From the NCBI GenBank assembly GCA_963823075.1, contig CAWGKE010000001.1:620001-684000 (forward strand): a stretch of 64,000 bases of DNA, written 5' to 3'. This DNA is from UBA4732 sp963823075 (GTDB lineage Bacteria > Planctomycetota > Planctomycetia > Gemmatales > Gemmataceae). Positions within the stretch are counted from its first letter, which is position 1. Each line of letters begins with the position of its first letter. Below are positions 25,806 through 34,813 of the stretch, one piece after another. Below the pieces are notes generated by a model. That model saw nothing but the letters and a program-made list of their open reading frames with translations, was not told the origin of the DNA and ran no database searches. A program made the position numbers and the translations under genes.

Positions 25806-26288
25806 ATGTTCGACGGCCCCTCGGTCGCGGCCGCCCTCAAGTCCTGCGGCGTCACGCACGTCGTCTGGGTGCCGGACAGCGTGCTCGGCCAATGGGACGC
25901 CGCCCTGAGCGCCGACCCGGACCTGTCGCTGATCCGCGTTTGCCGCGAGGGTGAGGCGGTGGCCGTCGCCGGCGGCCTGCACATCGGCGGCAAGCGGCCG
26001 ATCGTCATGATGCAATGCACCGGCCTGTTCGAGGCCGGCGACTCGCTGCGCAACTTCATTCACGATCTGAAATTGCCGCTCTTCTTCCTGATCGGCGTCC
26101 GCAGCTATCACGCTCACCAGCAGGGCAAATCCGCCGACACCTGCCCCGTCTTCACCGAGCCGATCTTGCAGGCGTGGCGGCTGCCGTATGTGCTGTTGGA
26201 CGACCGAAGCGGGTCCGCCGACCTGGCTGCGGCGTACCGGCAAGCGCAAGCCGAGAACCGGGCCGGTGCAGCGCTGCTCGCGGAGTGA
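25806..26288 (+). CDS. thiamine-diphosphate enzyme, alpha (PYR-domain) subunit, decarboxylase-like
   Basis: A 160-residue protein equal to one ThDP PYR domain: FDGPSVAAALKSCGVTHVVWVPDS, CREGEAVAVAGGLHIGGKRPIVMMQCTGLFEAGDSL (with the catalytic Glu in REGEA) and LPLFFLIGVRSYHAHQQGKSADT. It resembles the alpha subunit of sulfopyruvate/phosphonopyruvate decarboxylases (ComD-type). The PP domain is encoded separately by the next gene, four bases downstream. GGAGG precedes the ATG at 25806, directly after the palindromic repeat. The substrate cannot be assigned; no other coenzyme M or phosphonate gene is nearby. Confidence 0.78.
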   Translation: MFDGPSVAAALKSCGVTHVVWVPDSVLGQWDAALSADPDLSLIRVCREGEAVAVAGGLHIGGKRPIVMMQCTGLFEAGDSLRNFIHDLKLPLFFLIGVRSYHAHQQGKSADTCPVFTEPILQAWRLPYVLLDDRSGSADLAAAYRQAQAENRAGAALLAE

Positions 26289-26292
26289 AGCC

Positions 26293-26856
26293 ATGATGGA
26301 CGCACGCGCCGCCCTGGAAGTGCTGGCCGCCCACCGCGACGACAAAATCGTTGTCACGACGATGAGCGCCGTGGCCGTCTGGCCGCAGCTGTCCGACACG
26401 CCGCTGGATTTCGCCTACATCCCCTCTTCGATGAGCCAGGGGCCGGCGCTTGGGCTGGGCCTGGCGCTGGCCCAGCCGAACCGCGGCGTGATCGTGGTCA
26501 ACGGCGACGGCTGCACGCTGATGAGCCTCGGCAGCCTCGTCACGGCGGCGAACCACCCCGCCAATCTGTATCTGCTGATTCTCGACAACGCGCTGTACGA
26601 GGTGACGGGCGGCCAGCCGACGGCGGGGAGCGGCCGCGTCGATTTCGCCGCGATTGCGCGGGCGGCGGGGATTCGGCGGGTGTACGCCTTCGACGCAATC
26701 GACGAATGGCGGGCGAAGGCGGCGGAGGCGCTGTCGGGGCCGGGTCCGGTGGTCGTGTGGTTGCGCGTGGAGGGGAGGTACGGGCAGGGGACGCCGAAAG
26801 CACCGCGGTCGATGGCGGAGCAGATCGAGCGGCTGCGGCGAGCGCTGGGGGTTTGA
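26293..26856 (+). CDS. thiamine-diphosphate enzyme, beta (PP-domain) subunit
   Basis: A 187-residue protein equal to one ThDP-binding PP domain, with the GDG-(x)n-N motif in VNGDGCTLMSLGSLVTAANHPANLYLLILDN (about residues 74-104). SSMSQGPALGLGLALAQPNRGVIVV precedes it. With the upstream PYR subunit it should form an alpha2beta2 decarboxylase acting on a 2-keto acid such as sulfopyruvate, phosphonopyruvate or a related compound. The ATG at 26293 is preferred to upstream in-frame codons lying in the alpha gene. Confidence 0.8.
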   Translation: MMDARAALEVLAAHRDDKIVVTTMSAVAVWPQLSDTPLDFAYIPSSMSQGPALGLGLALAQPNRGVIVVNGDGCTLMSLGSLVTAANHPANLYLLILDNALYEVTGGQPTAGSGRVDFAAIARAAGIRRVYAFDAIDEWRAKAAEALSGPGPVVVWLRVEGRYGQGTPKAPRSMAEQIERLRRALGV

Positions 26857-26927
26857 AAGGCACACTAACCCGAAGGCGAGCGCGGCTTTGCACCTCATCC
26901 CTCGCTTGCGCTTGGGGTTGGTGGATG

Positions 26928-27312
26928 TCATCCCTTGATGACGCCTATCGGCCTCATGCGCGCCACCTTCTTCGACAACCCCGCGTCGTGGACCACATCC
27001 ACGACATCATCCAGGTTCTTGTACGCGTCCGGCTGCTCTTCCGCGAGGACCTTCTTGCTCTGGGCGCGGGCGATGACGCCGCGCGCCTCCAGCTCCTTGT
27101 CGATGCGGCGGCTGGCGGCGTGCTTCAGGGCGGCCATGCGACTCATGGCCCGGCCGGCGCCGTGGCACGTCGTCCCGAACGTCCGCTCCATGCTGCCCGG
27201 CCAGGACCCAACTCGCCCGGCCCATGTCGCCGGGGATGATGACCGGCTGGCCGACCTTGCGGTAGATCGCCGGCACCTCCGGGTGGCCTGGCAGGAACGC
27301 CCGCGTCGCCCG
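26928..27312 (-). pseudogene. partial duplicate of the rtcB 3' end
   Basis: About 385 bp nearly identical to the last ~395 bp of rtcB at 29454-29848, covering FGTTCHGAGRAMSR...KELEARGVIARAQSKK...YKNLDDVVDVVHDAGLSKKVARMRPIGVIKG. It lacks the rest of the gene and carries a frameshift in the 5' part. Similarity stops abruptly near 27312. With the main copy it forms a direct repeat around the subtilase gene. Confidence 0.85.
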
Positions 27313-27426
27313 CGTTCAACGGCCGAGAAGCGATGTAAAGCGGTGAAGGCAACCAGGATTTGCACCGAAGGGCTACAGGCCCATCTCGATTGCGTGACTC
27401 GGTGAGTTTTCCTGTCGCCGACCACG

Positions 27427-27462
27427 AAAAGCAAGGGCCTGTCCGACCGGACAGGCCCTTGC
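27427..27462 (-). terminator. intrinsic terminator of the subtilase gene
   Basis: A perfect 14-bp stem (GCAAGGGCCTGTCC and its inverse) with a 4-base loop, followed on the minus strand by TTTT, 25 bases after the stop codon. Confidence 0.85.
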
Positions 27463-27487
27463 AGGTGATCGCAACTCTCCTCGCCGA

Positions 27488-29221
27488 TTAGTGGCAGCGG
27501 CGGTAAATGCGGTAGGGGTATTGTGGGCACTGGCATGGCGGCGGGCAGATAACCACGGGCGGCGGAGGCGGAGTGGGTGGTGGCGTCGGTGGAGGGGTGC
27601 CGGGCGGGGCGTCCGGATTCAGGAAACCGATGTCCAGGGTGCCTCCGCTTGCGACCTTGTCCTCCAAGCCATTGGTCTTCCGCACCTTGCCGAGTAGCAA
27701 GTCCTTCACTTTCACAGCATCGTCGTTCTTGTGATCCGGATGGCCCAGAATAAGGGCGGCAGCGCCCGCCACATGTGGAGTGGCCATCGAGGTACCGCTT
27801 AAGGTGGCGTACTGGTTTCCCGGAAAGGAGCTTAGGATGTTGACCCCTGGAGCGGCCAGGTGAACAGTTTTTTTCCCAAAATGGCTGAAATCGGCGAGGG
27901 CATTGTCCTTGTCAATCGCAGCGACGGAAAGGATGTTGGCGTTGGGGTACGACGCTGGGAACTCAGCCACTTGGTCATTGTCCAGGACGTGGTCTTCGTC
28001 CTGATCGTTGCCAGCGGCGCAGACTAGCAGTACGCCCGCGTCTTCGGCGGCTTTCACGGCCTCTGTCAACACTTCGTCCTTTCCGCGCCCGCCGAGGCTC
28101 ATATTTACGACGCGAGCCTTTATCGCGACGGCCGCCCGAATCGCAGCAGCAATTTGGGAATTAAACCCTCCCTCCCCCTTCTTGTCCCCGAAGACCCGAA
28201 GAGAAACCAACTGGACGCGCCAGCACACCCCCGTGACCCCAACAGCGTTGTTCCCGATGGCACCTATGGTCCCGGCCACGTGAGTGCCGTGCCCCTGTCC
28301 GTCCTTTTGGTTCCTTGTCGGGTTGCCATCGTCGTCGGTCTGGACGAAGTCGAGGCTGAGTTCGGTGCGCAAATTGTCCTGCAAATCTTCGTGCGTGGGA
28401 TCGATCCCCGAATCGATCACGGCGACAATGACGGGCGAAGCCTGTACCTTCCCCCAAGCTGCGGAGGCCCGGATATTCTCCATCCCGTAGAGTTGCGGAT
28501 AGCCGGGATCGTTGGGACGCACATCGACTTCACCCTGCTTGGGCGTCTTCAGGATGGGGTCAACCAGTGGTCGAGTCGATACGGGGGGATCTAGCGACGC
28601 AACCTGATCGGGTTCAATATAGCGGATCGTGGGTTCCTTGTTTAGCGCCTCCAGCTGCTCCTTTTCAAGCTTGTCTTTCCAAGAACACACGAAAAACGCC
28701 CCATCGGGAGAGCGGAGTTCGATTTTTAGGCCGAGTTTCTTCACGATTCCAGCTGCCTCGTCCAGCTTCCCTGGTTCACATGCGCACACGACGCGACCAG
28801 ACTTGCGGTAGGCCTTTAAGGTTTCCTCATCGATCGAAGGCGCATCCTTTCGATAGACCAAATCCACAGTCTTGGCGGGTTCTTCGCCCACATGCATGCG
28901 GAAGTCCGGTTCCACAAAACGAATCGACGGGTCGTTTCGCAGCTTGTCGAACGTGTCTTGGGTTAATTCGTCCGGCCATGTGCAGGCCACGAACCCACCC
29001 AATTTGGAGTGTAAGACGATCTTGAGGCCCATGGCCTTGATGCTTTCAAGAGCCGCCTTTTCCGTTCCAGGCTTCCAAGCGCAGATGAAGCGCCCAGCCT
29101 TTTGAATGTCCTCCAGCTTGAAGGGCGGCGCGGCCGCGGCGCGTGGGGAGTCCTGGCCGCAAACCGCCAAGAGCAGCCCGGCCAGGATGAACGACCCTAC
29201 GAGCAGCATCCATCGGGGCAT
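27488..29221 (-). CDS. secreted S8 serine peptidase (subtilisin/thermitase-like) with two prodomains
   Basis: About 577 residues. A signal peptide (MLLVGSFILAGLLLAVCG, possibly a lipobox-like Cys) is followed by two tandem inhibitor_I9-like units, each built as CxxxPG...KAxGLKI...FVAC/FVCSW...LRNDPSIRFVEPD or LNKEPTIRYIEPD (about 45-115 and 130-200). The catalytic domain carries Asp in VAVIDSGIDPTHEDL (about 270), His in GHGTHVAGT (about 312) and Ser in SGTSMATPHVAGAA (about 477). A Pro-rich linker and a Cys/His tail end the protein. AAGGAG precedes the ATG at 29221. Probably exported and self-processing. It lies between the two copies of the rtcB 3' end. Confidence 0.9.
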   Translation of the reverse strand: MPRWMLLVGSFILAGLLLAVCGQDSPRAAAAPPFKLEDIQKAGRFICAWKPGTEKAALESIKAMGLKIVLHSKLGGFVACTWPDELTQDTFDKLRNDPSIRFVEPDFRMHVGEEPAKTVDLVYRKDAPSIDEETLKAYRKSGRVVCACEPGKLDEAAGIVKKLGLKIELRSPDGAFFVCSWKDKLEKEQLEALNKEPTIRYIEPDQVASLDPPVSTRPLVDPILKTPKQGEVDVRPNDPGYPQLYGMENIRASAAWGKVQASPVIVAVIDSGIDPTHEDLQDNLRTELSLDFVQTDDDGNPTRNQKDGQGHGTHVAGTIGAIGNNAVGVTGVCWRVQLVSLRVFGDKKGEGGFNSQIAAAIRAAVAIKARVVNMSLGGRGKDEVLTEAVKAAEDAGVLLVCAAGNDQDEDHVLDNDQVAEFPASYPNANILSVAAIDKDNALADFSHFGKKTVHLAAPGVNILSSFPGNQYATLSGTSMATPHVAGAAALILGHPDHKNDDAVKVKDLLLGKVRKTNGLEDKVASGGTLDIGFLNPDAPPGTPPPTPPPTPPPPPVVICPPPCQCPQYPYRIYRRCH

Positions 29222-29453
29222 GACGACGCTCCTTTTCCGTAAGTGGACATGACGTGATTCCATTGGTACGGTAACAGGTCAGCTCCGGAAGTCAAGAATA
29301 ATTCAGGCGCTAATTGACCTGTGGATTCCGCGCCCGATCTCGATTCCGGATAGCGCGAACCGGGACATGGACTAGGCAATGAGGCGCCCTCCCCTCACAC
29401 AACCATAAAGACGAGACAACCAGGGGACTGGACTGCTCGCCGAGGTTTGTTCT

Positions 29454-30921
29454 TTAGCCCTTGATCACGCCAATCGGTCGCATCCTCGCCACCTTCTTCG
29501 ACAACCCCGCATCGTGGACCACGTCCACGACGTAATCGACGTTCTTGTAGGCAGCCGGCTGTTCCTCCGCGAGGCCCTTCTTGCTCTGGGCGCGGGCGAT
29601 GACGCCGCGCGCCTCCAGCTCCTTGTCGATGCGGCGGCCGGCGGCGTGCTTCACCGCCGCCGTGCGGCTCATGGCCCGGCCGGCACCGTGGCAGGTCGTG
29701 CCGAACGTCTTCTCCATGCTGCCGGGCTGACCCGCCAGCACCCAGCTGGCCCGGCCCATGTCGCCGGGGATGATGACCGGCTGGCCGACCTTGCGGTAGA
29801 TCGCCGGCACCTCCGGGTGGCCCGGCGGAAACGCCCGCGTCGCCCCCTTGCGGTGAACCCAGACGCGCTTGCTTCTTGCCGTCGATCGTGTGCTCCTCGA
29901 ACTTGGCGATGTTGTGGCAGACATCGTAGACCAGATTCATCTGCAATTCCTGCCACGACCGGCCGAACACCGACGCGAAGACTTCGCGGGCCTGCTGCAT
30001 CAGGAGTTGGCGGTTGCACCAGGCGAAGTTGGCGGCCGCCCGCATGGCGGCGATGTACTTCTTGCCCTTCGTGGCTGTCGCACCGGGGCGCAGGCGAGCT
30101 GGCGGTCGGGCAGCTCGATGCCATACTTCTGCGGGGCGTTGCGCAGCTCGCCAGGGCGTCGTCGCAGACCTGGTAGCCCAGGCCGCGCGAGCCGCTGTGG
30201 ATCATCACGCACACCATGTCCTTTTCGAGGCCGAACACCTTCGCCGTCTCCTCGTCGAAGACCTGATCGACGACCTGCACTTCGAGGAAGTGGTTGCCGG
30301 AGCCGAGCGTGCCGCACTGGTCCGCCCCGCGGTTGAGGGCGTGGTCGGTGACGCAGTTCGGGTCGGCGCCGTCGAGCCGGCCCTCGGCCTCGGTGTATTC
30401 GATGTCGCCGCGCGTCGCCAGGTCGCGGCCCTGCAAGTAACGCGGCCCCTCGCCAAGGATGCGGTGCAGCTCCTTTCGGTCGAACTTGTATCGGCCCGAG
30501 CGGCCGACGCCGGTCGGCACGTTGCGGAACAGCGCCTCGACCAGCGTGCGCAGCTCGCGGCTTCACGTCGCGATAGATATAGATTGGATCGCACAAGCCG
30601 CACGCCGCAGTTGATGTCGTAGCCGACCCCGCCCGGAGAAATAACACCCCCTTCCTCCGGATCGGTGGCGCAAACGCCGCCGATGCAGAAGCCGTAGCCC
30701 CAGTGGATGTCCGGCATGGCCAGGCTGGCGTGCTGGATGCCCGGCAGCGAGGCGACGTTGGCCACCTGCTCGGGCGCCTGGTCCCCCTTGATCTGCGACA
30801 GCAGCCGCTCACTGGCGAAGATCAATCCGTCCACGCGCATCCCCGGCTTGTAGCTCTTGGGGATGCGCCAGCAGGTTGCGTCCACCCGCTCCAGCGGGCC
30901 GTGATACGATTCCTTCGCCAT
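29454..30921 (-). pseudogene. rtcB: RtcB RNA ligase, interrupted by several frameshifts
   Basis: Reading across frames gives a near-complete RtcB (about 480 residues): MAKESYHGPLERVDATCWRIP, LAMPDIHWGYGFCIGG, SPGGVGYDINCGVRL (the Asp and Cys manganese ligands), DQCGTLGSGNHFLE, VCVMIHSGSRGLGYQ, ANFAWCNRQ and TTCHGAGRAMSR (the GMP-accepting His region), ending GVIKG. At least four single-base shifts (around 30560, 30150, 30090 and 29860) break it. All active-site blocks are conserved, so sequencing error is a real alternative to gene death. RtcB joins 2',3'-cyclic phosphate and 5'-OH RNA ends. Archease lies 16 bp upstream in the same operon. Confidence 0.85.
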
Positions 30922-30936
30922 GATTTGCGTCCCCTC

Positions 30937-31347
30937 TCAAATGTCCACGATCACTTCGGCCAGCCAGCCGTCGGCCGTCTTCTCCACCTTGAGGCCGTGG
31001 TAGGTGATCGCCTTGACTTCGTGGTTCGGCTCGTGCCGCGCCGGGTCCATCGGCTCGCCCCACGCCTCCCCTTCCAGGCCGTCGTCGCCGACCTTCACCG
31101 CAAAGCGCGAGAACAGCAAATGCTCCGCGTCGAAGTGGTACAGCAGCGTTTTCAGCCAGTCGAACAGCAGGAACTCCCGGTCGGACCCGGCGACGCGGAC
31201 TTCCACCCGTTGAGACGCAACGACCGTGCCGAGGTCCTCGACGACGGCGGAGAACAGCGCTTGGGCGGCCTCCGCGAAGAGGCCGTCCAGGTCGGCGGCG
31301 CGCACGCGCAGGCCGAGGTCGGCGGTGTGTTCAAAGAACTCGATCAT
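30937..31347 (-). CDS. archease
   Basis: A 136-residue protein with the archease pattern EFFEHTADLGLRVRAADLDGLFAEAAQALFSAVVE, LLFDWLKTLLYHFDAEHLLF and the C-terminal NHEVKAITYHGLKVEKTADGW...VIVDI with metal-binding Asp/His/Glu. Archease activates RtcB by promoting its guanylylation and multiple turnover. It lies directly upstream of rtcB, forming the classical RNA-ligase operon. The start at 31347 (MIEFFEHTADL) matches the family start; longer frames have no support. Confidence 0.92.
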   Translation of the reverse strand: MIEFFEHTADLGLRVRAADLDGLFAEAAQALFSAVVEDLGTVVASQRVEVRVAGSDREFLLFDWLKTLLYHFDAEHLLFSRFAVKVGDDGLEGEAWGEPMDPARHEPNHEVKAITYHGLKVEKTADGWLAEVIVDI

Positions 31348-31446
31348 GCGGTGGATGCTACCGCGCCGGCCCGCCCGGCGGTAGACTATCGACACGGGCG
31401 GGCGCGGCGACGTTCGCGGCAAATGAGGCGGCGCGGCGGGAAACTC

Positions 31447-32511
31447 ATGTCTCCTGATGTACCACCGCAGAGTGACGACTGGACCGTTGGCGTTCATGTT
31501 TGGGTGGAGCGCGCGGGGCGGGCGCTGCTCGGTCCGGGGCGCGCGGAGCTTCTGGAAGGCATCGACCGGCTAGGGAGCATTAGTGCGTCGGCGCGGGAGC
31601 TGAAAGTGTCCTACCGCCATGCCTGGCTGCTGGTGCAGAGCATGAACGAGGCCGCCGGCGAGCCGCTCGTCGAGGCGGCGACCGGCGGCCGGCACGGGGG
31701 CGGCGCCCGGTTGACGCCGCTCGGCCGATGGGCCGCGGCGACGTTCCGGCGACTGCAAGGCCGGCTGCAAGCGAGCGCTGCCACGTTCGCTCCAGCGCCC
31801 GCCGGGGAGGCGCTGCACGTGGCCGCCGCGGTCAGCCTGGAGGAAGTCCTGGGACAGTTGCAGGCGGACTACGCAGAGGCCGCCCCGAGCGTGTCCGTGC
31901 GTTGCGTTTTCGCGGCGTCCGACGAACTGGCGGATCAACTGCTCGCCGGGTCGTCGGCCGACCTGTTTCTCAGTGCGGACCCCCGCCAACTCGACCGCCT
32001 GGAGGCGGCGGGGCTGACGTCCGCGGATCGGCGCGTCGTTTTCGCGGCCAACACGCTCGCCGCGATCGAGCCCGCGGAGCGTCGGAGCCGAGTAAGCGCT
32101 CCGGCCGACTTGCTTCGACCGGAGACAGGCCGCATCGCCGTGGCACGCCCCTCGTCTCCCCTGGGCGGCTACACCCGGGCTTACCTGGAACGGCGGGGAC
32201 TGTATGAGGCACTGGCGCCGCGCCTGGTCGCCGCGGACGGTGCACACTCTGTGGCGTCGGCCGTGCGGGCCGGGCGGGCCGACGTCGGTCTCATTTACGG
32301 AAGCGAGGCGGGTCGGGCCGACGGCTGCCGCCTGCTTTTCCGCGTGCATCGGCCGCCGGCCCCCATCCGCTATGCCGCCGCGTTGGTTCATCGCGGGCGC
32401 AATGCGGAGCAAGCCCGAGCCTTTCTCGCCTTCCTCTCCTCCGGCGCGGCGGCGCGGCGATTCCGCCGCTGCGGCTTCCTCGTCCCGAGCGCCGGCCCCT
32501 TGGGCGGCTGA
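31447..32511 (+). CDS. ModE-type HTH fused to a ModA-like molybdate-binding domain
   Basis: A 354-residue protein. Residues about 15-105 form a ModE N-terminal winged helix (LEGIDRLGSISASARELKVSYRHAWLLVQSMNEAAGEPLVEAATGGRHGGGARLTPLG). The rest is a periplasmic-binding-protein fold like ModA: LHVAAAVSLEEVLGQLQADY, GSSADLFLSADPRQLDRLEAAGL, NTLAAIEP and VRAGRADVGLIYGSEA. No signal peptide is present, so the ModA domain should act as a cytoplasmic sensor in place of the usual MOP domains. It would bind DNA in response to molybdate or tungstate. A ModE-box-like palindrome lies 31 bases downstream. It is divergent from archease. No modBC genes are in the window. Confidence 0.82.
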   Translation: MSPDVPPQSDDWTVGVHVWVERAGRALLGPGRAELLEGIDRLGSISASARELKVSYRHAWLLVQSMNEAAGEPLVEAATGGRHGGGARLTPLGRWAAATFRRLQGRLQASAATFAPAPAGEALHVAAAVSLEEVLGQLQADYAEAAPSVSVRCVFAASDELADQLLAGSSADLFLSADPRQLDRLEAAGLTSADRRVVFAANTLAAIEPAERRSRVSAPADLLRPETGRIAVARPSSPLGGYTRAYLERRGLYEALAPRLVAADGAHSVASAVRAGRADVGLIYGSEAGRADGCRLLFRVHRPPAPIRYAAALVHRGRNAEQARAFLAFLSSGAAARRFRRCGFLVPSAGPLGG

Positions 32512-32542
32512 TCGCACCGACCTTGCCGGCGCGTCGGCCCGT

Positions 32543-32566
32543 CGTTATATTCACACGGATATAACG
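32543..32566. promoter_or_regulatory. ModE-box-like palindrome
   Basis: CGTTATAT, an 8-base spacer and ATATAACG form a perfect inverted repeat (32543-32550 and 32559-32566). Its half-sites closely resemble the published CGTTATAT/ATATAACG half-sites of ModE operators. It lies between the ModE-ModA fusion gene and the DUF1559 gene, 28 bases before the latter's start. Confidence 0.6.
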
Positions 32567-32593
32567 CCCCAACCCGCCCGCCGGAGACGCACG

Positions 32594-33347
32594 ATGCAAC
32601 GCCGCGGCTTCACGCTGATCGAGCTGCTGGTGGTGATCGCGATCATGGCCGTTCTGATCGGCCTGCTGCTGCCCGCCGTCCAAAAGGTGCGGGCGGCGGC
32701 CAACCGAATCAGCTGCGCCAACAACCTCAAGCAAATCGGCCTGGCGGACCATAACTACCACGACTCGACAGGCGCCCTGCCCCACTACCGACTCTGCCCA
32801 ACGCCCTGGATGGGGGGGGCCGACGACTACTGCGACCAACTCCTCTCGCCGACGTTTTACACGGGGCCGAATGAGGTCTGGTGGGCGCCCTACGACAACC
32901 GCGTCGGGCCGACAGCGCAGCCGCTGGCGGGTTTCGACCCCACGCGGGCGCTGATCTGGCCCTACGTCGAGGGCGACAGGAAGGTGTTCCAATGCCCCGA
33001 CGGCATTGACGAGACTCCGGGCAGCCCGACTCAGGGGCAGCGGTATCAGGTCAGTTACGGGATGAATTACGTCACGGGCGGCCCGAACGGGCTGCGGCTG
33101 ACGGACGTCACGAACGGGAACGGAACGTCCAACGTCATCATCGTATGGGACCACGCCAAGACGCCGGGCTGCGCCAACTCGCGGACGATCGCGCCGCGCA
33201 GGCCCGTGGACGCCCTACGGGGACGCCAACGCACAGACGCACTACCCTTTACGCCATACCGGACTCTTCAACGTTCTCTTCTGTGACGGCCACGTCCAGG
33301 CGATGACTCAATCCGAGTTGATGGACAGCCTCTTTTACGCTCGCTGA
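32594..33347 (+). pseudogene. DUF1559 pseudopilin-like protein, one frameshift near the 3' end
   Basis: The N-terminus RRGFTLIELLVVIAIMAVLIGLLLPAVQKVRAAA is a type IV prepilin-like signal and helix; NRISCANNLKQIGLADHNYHDSTGALPHYR is the DUF1559 hallmark, very abundant in planctomycetes. The frame runs on to WDHAKTPGCANSRT, and a one-base shift near 33200 is needed to reach the conserved ending HTGLFNVLFCDGHVQAMTQSELMDSLFYAR at 33347. With the correction the protein is about 250 residues. Likely exported to the envelope as a pseudopilin; role unknown. The ModE-box-like palindrome lies just upstream and could control it. Confidence 0.82.
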
Positions 33348-33382
33348 GGCGCGGCACAACCCGCGCGAACGGCGCCGCCGGC

Positions 33383-33472
33383 CAACGTCCGATAAGAGCA
33401 TTACGGTTCTGCTAATTTGCGGATAAAGAAACTTACCGTAGCCTCTAGCAACGTCCGATAATAGCATTATGG
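33383..33472. repeat. 24-bp direct repeat pair
   Basis: CAACGTCCGATAAGAGCATTACGG at 33383 recurs as CAACGTCCGATAATAGCATTATGG at 33449 with two differences, 66 bp apart, in the AT-rich gap between the DUF1559 and WD40 genes (shown only by the shared core CAACGTCCGATAA.AGCATTA). Confidence 0.6.
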
Positions 33473-33473
33473 C

Positions 33474-34664
33474 TCACTTCGCCAGCTGCCACAGTTTCAG
33501 CGTCTCGTTGGCGTCGCACGACAGCCCGCGCTTGCCGTCCGGCGAGATCGCCCACGGCCAGCACGCGGGCCGCGTGGTCGGTGAAACGGTGAAGTTCCTT
33601 CCCCGTTGTGAGATCCCAGAGGCGCACCGTCGTGTCCTCGTAGCCGGCCGACAGCGCCCGCGCGCCGTTCGGCGACGCGGCCACGTCGTAGACGGCGCCG
33701 TCGTGCTTCATCTGCCGAATTTCCTTGCCCGTTTCCACGTCCCACATCCGAATCGTGCCGTCCATGCTGGACGAGAGAAGATGTTTCCCATCCGATAAAT
33801 ATGCGACGGCGGTGACGGCCTGGGTGTGGCCCTTGAAAGCGCGGACTTCCTTGCCGGTTTCCGCGTCCCAGAGGCGGACGAGGAAGGAACTGTTCGGGCC
33901 GCCGTGGCCCGACGCGAAGCGGTTTCCCTTCGGCGCAAACGCCAGGCACATGGGGCTGTCCGTCACGCCCTCGCAGCGCCGCAGTTCCTTGCCGGTTTTC
34001 ACGTCCCAGATGCGCACGCTCTTGTCGTCGCTGCCGGAAACGGCCAACGCCCCGTCGGGCGACAGGGCCGTCGCCCACACGCCGGCCGTGTGGCCCGCGA
34101 ACGTTTGGGTTTCCTTGCCAGTCTGCACGTCGCCGAGCCGGACAATCGGATCGTTCTGGTGGCCCGTCAGGAAGCGGCCGCCGTCCTTCGACAGGCACAG
34201 GCCGCGGCGGGCGAACTGCATTTCCATCGCCCCGCCATAAACCTCCTTGCCCGTTTCAAGATCGTACAGGAAGACGCCGCCGCCGGTGACGAGCGCCTGC
34301 TTGCCGTCCGGCGTGAAGGCGATGCGGTTCCACCAGTAGCCGGGCGTGCCGCCGTTGATGCTGCGCAGCTCCGGCCACAGGGCTTGGCCGATGGCGCGGG
34401 CGATTTTGCGGCGCGCGAACGCACCTCGGCGTCGGGATTCTTGTCGGCGGCGTCCCGGAGCGCCGGCAGCGCCCCCTCCCCTGCGGCCTCCAGCTTCTGG
34501 GACGCCTCTTCTCGCTTGTCGAAGTCGTCGTCGCCGAGGCGCGCGATCCAGCCGGCGATCGTGTCGGCGTCCGGTTTGTCCTCCGGCGCGTATGCGGGTG
34601 CGGTGACAGGAAAGGCCAGGGCGGCGAAGCCAGCGAAGAGGAGGCGCGACATCCGGGGCGGCAT
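33474..34664 (-). pseudogene. secreted WD40-repeat protein, two frameshifts
   Basis: A signal peptide (RLLFAGFAALAFPVTAPAYA) and a helical segment DADTIAGWIARLGDDDFDKREEASQKLEAAGEGALPALRDAAD (HEAT-like, as in many planctomycete WD40 proteins) are in one frame. After a shift near 34410 at least six WD40 blades follow (VRLGDVQTGKETQTFAGHTAGV, VRIWDVKTGKELRRCEG, VRLWDAETGKEVRAFKGHTQAV, IRMWDVETGKEIRQM, VRLWDLTTGKELHRF). A second shift near 33555 leads to the last strand AISPDGKRGLSCDANETLKLWQLAK. It is probably an exported beta-propeller for protein or ligand binding. Confidence 0.8.
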
Positions 34665-34813
34665 AACAATACCCTCGGGACGCTGGTGGACGCACCCACA
34701 GACCATGATGGCGTCCAGCCGACGGGGAAGCAATGCGATTTGCCCCACCCCGCGGCGTGAACTATGGTTCCAGCGGAATCGCGTTCGCGCATCGCCGCAA
34801 GGAACCCCCTTCG

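Noticed and set aside
32204..32593. Extension of the DUF1559 gene to an upstream ATG within the ModE-ModA gene
   Set aside because: The prepilin signal must be N-terminal; the ATG at 32594 gives it exactly.
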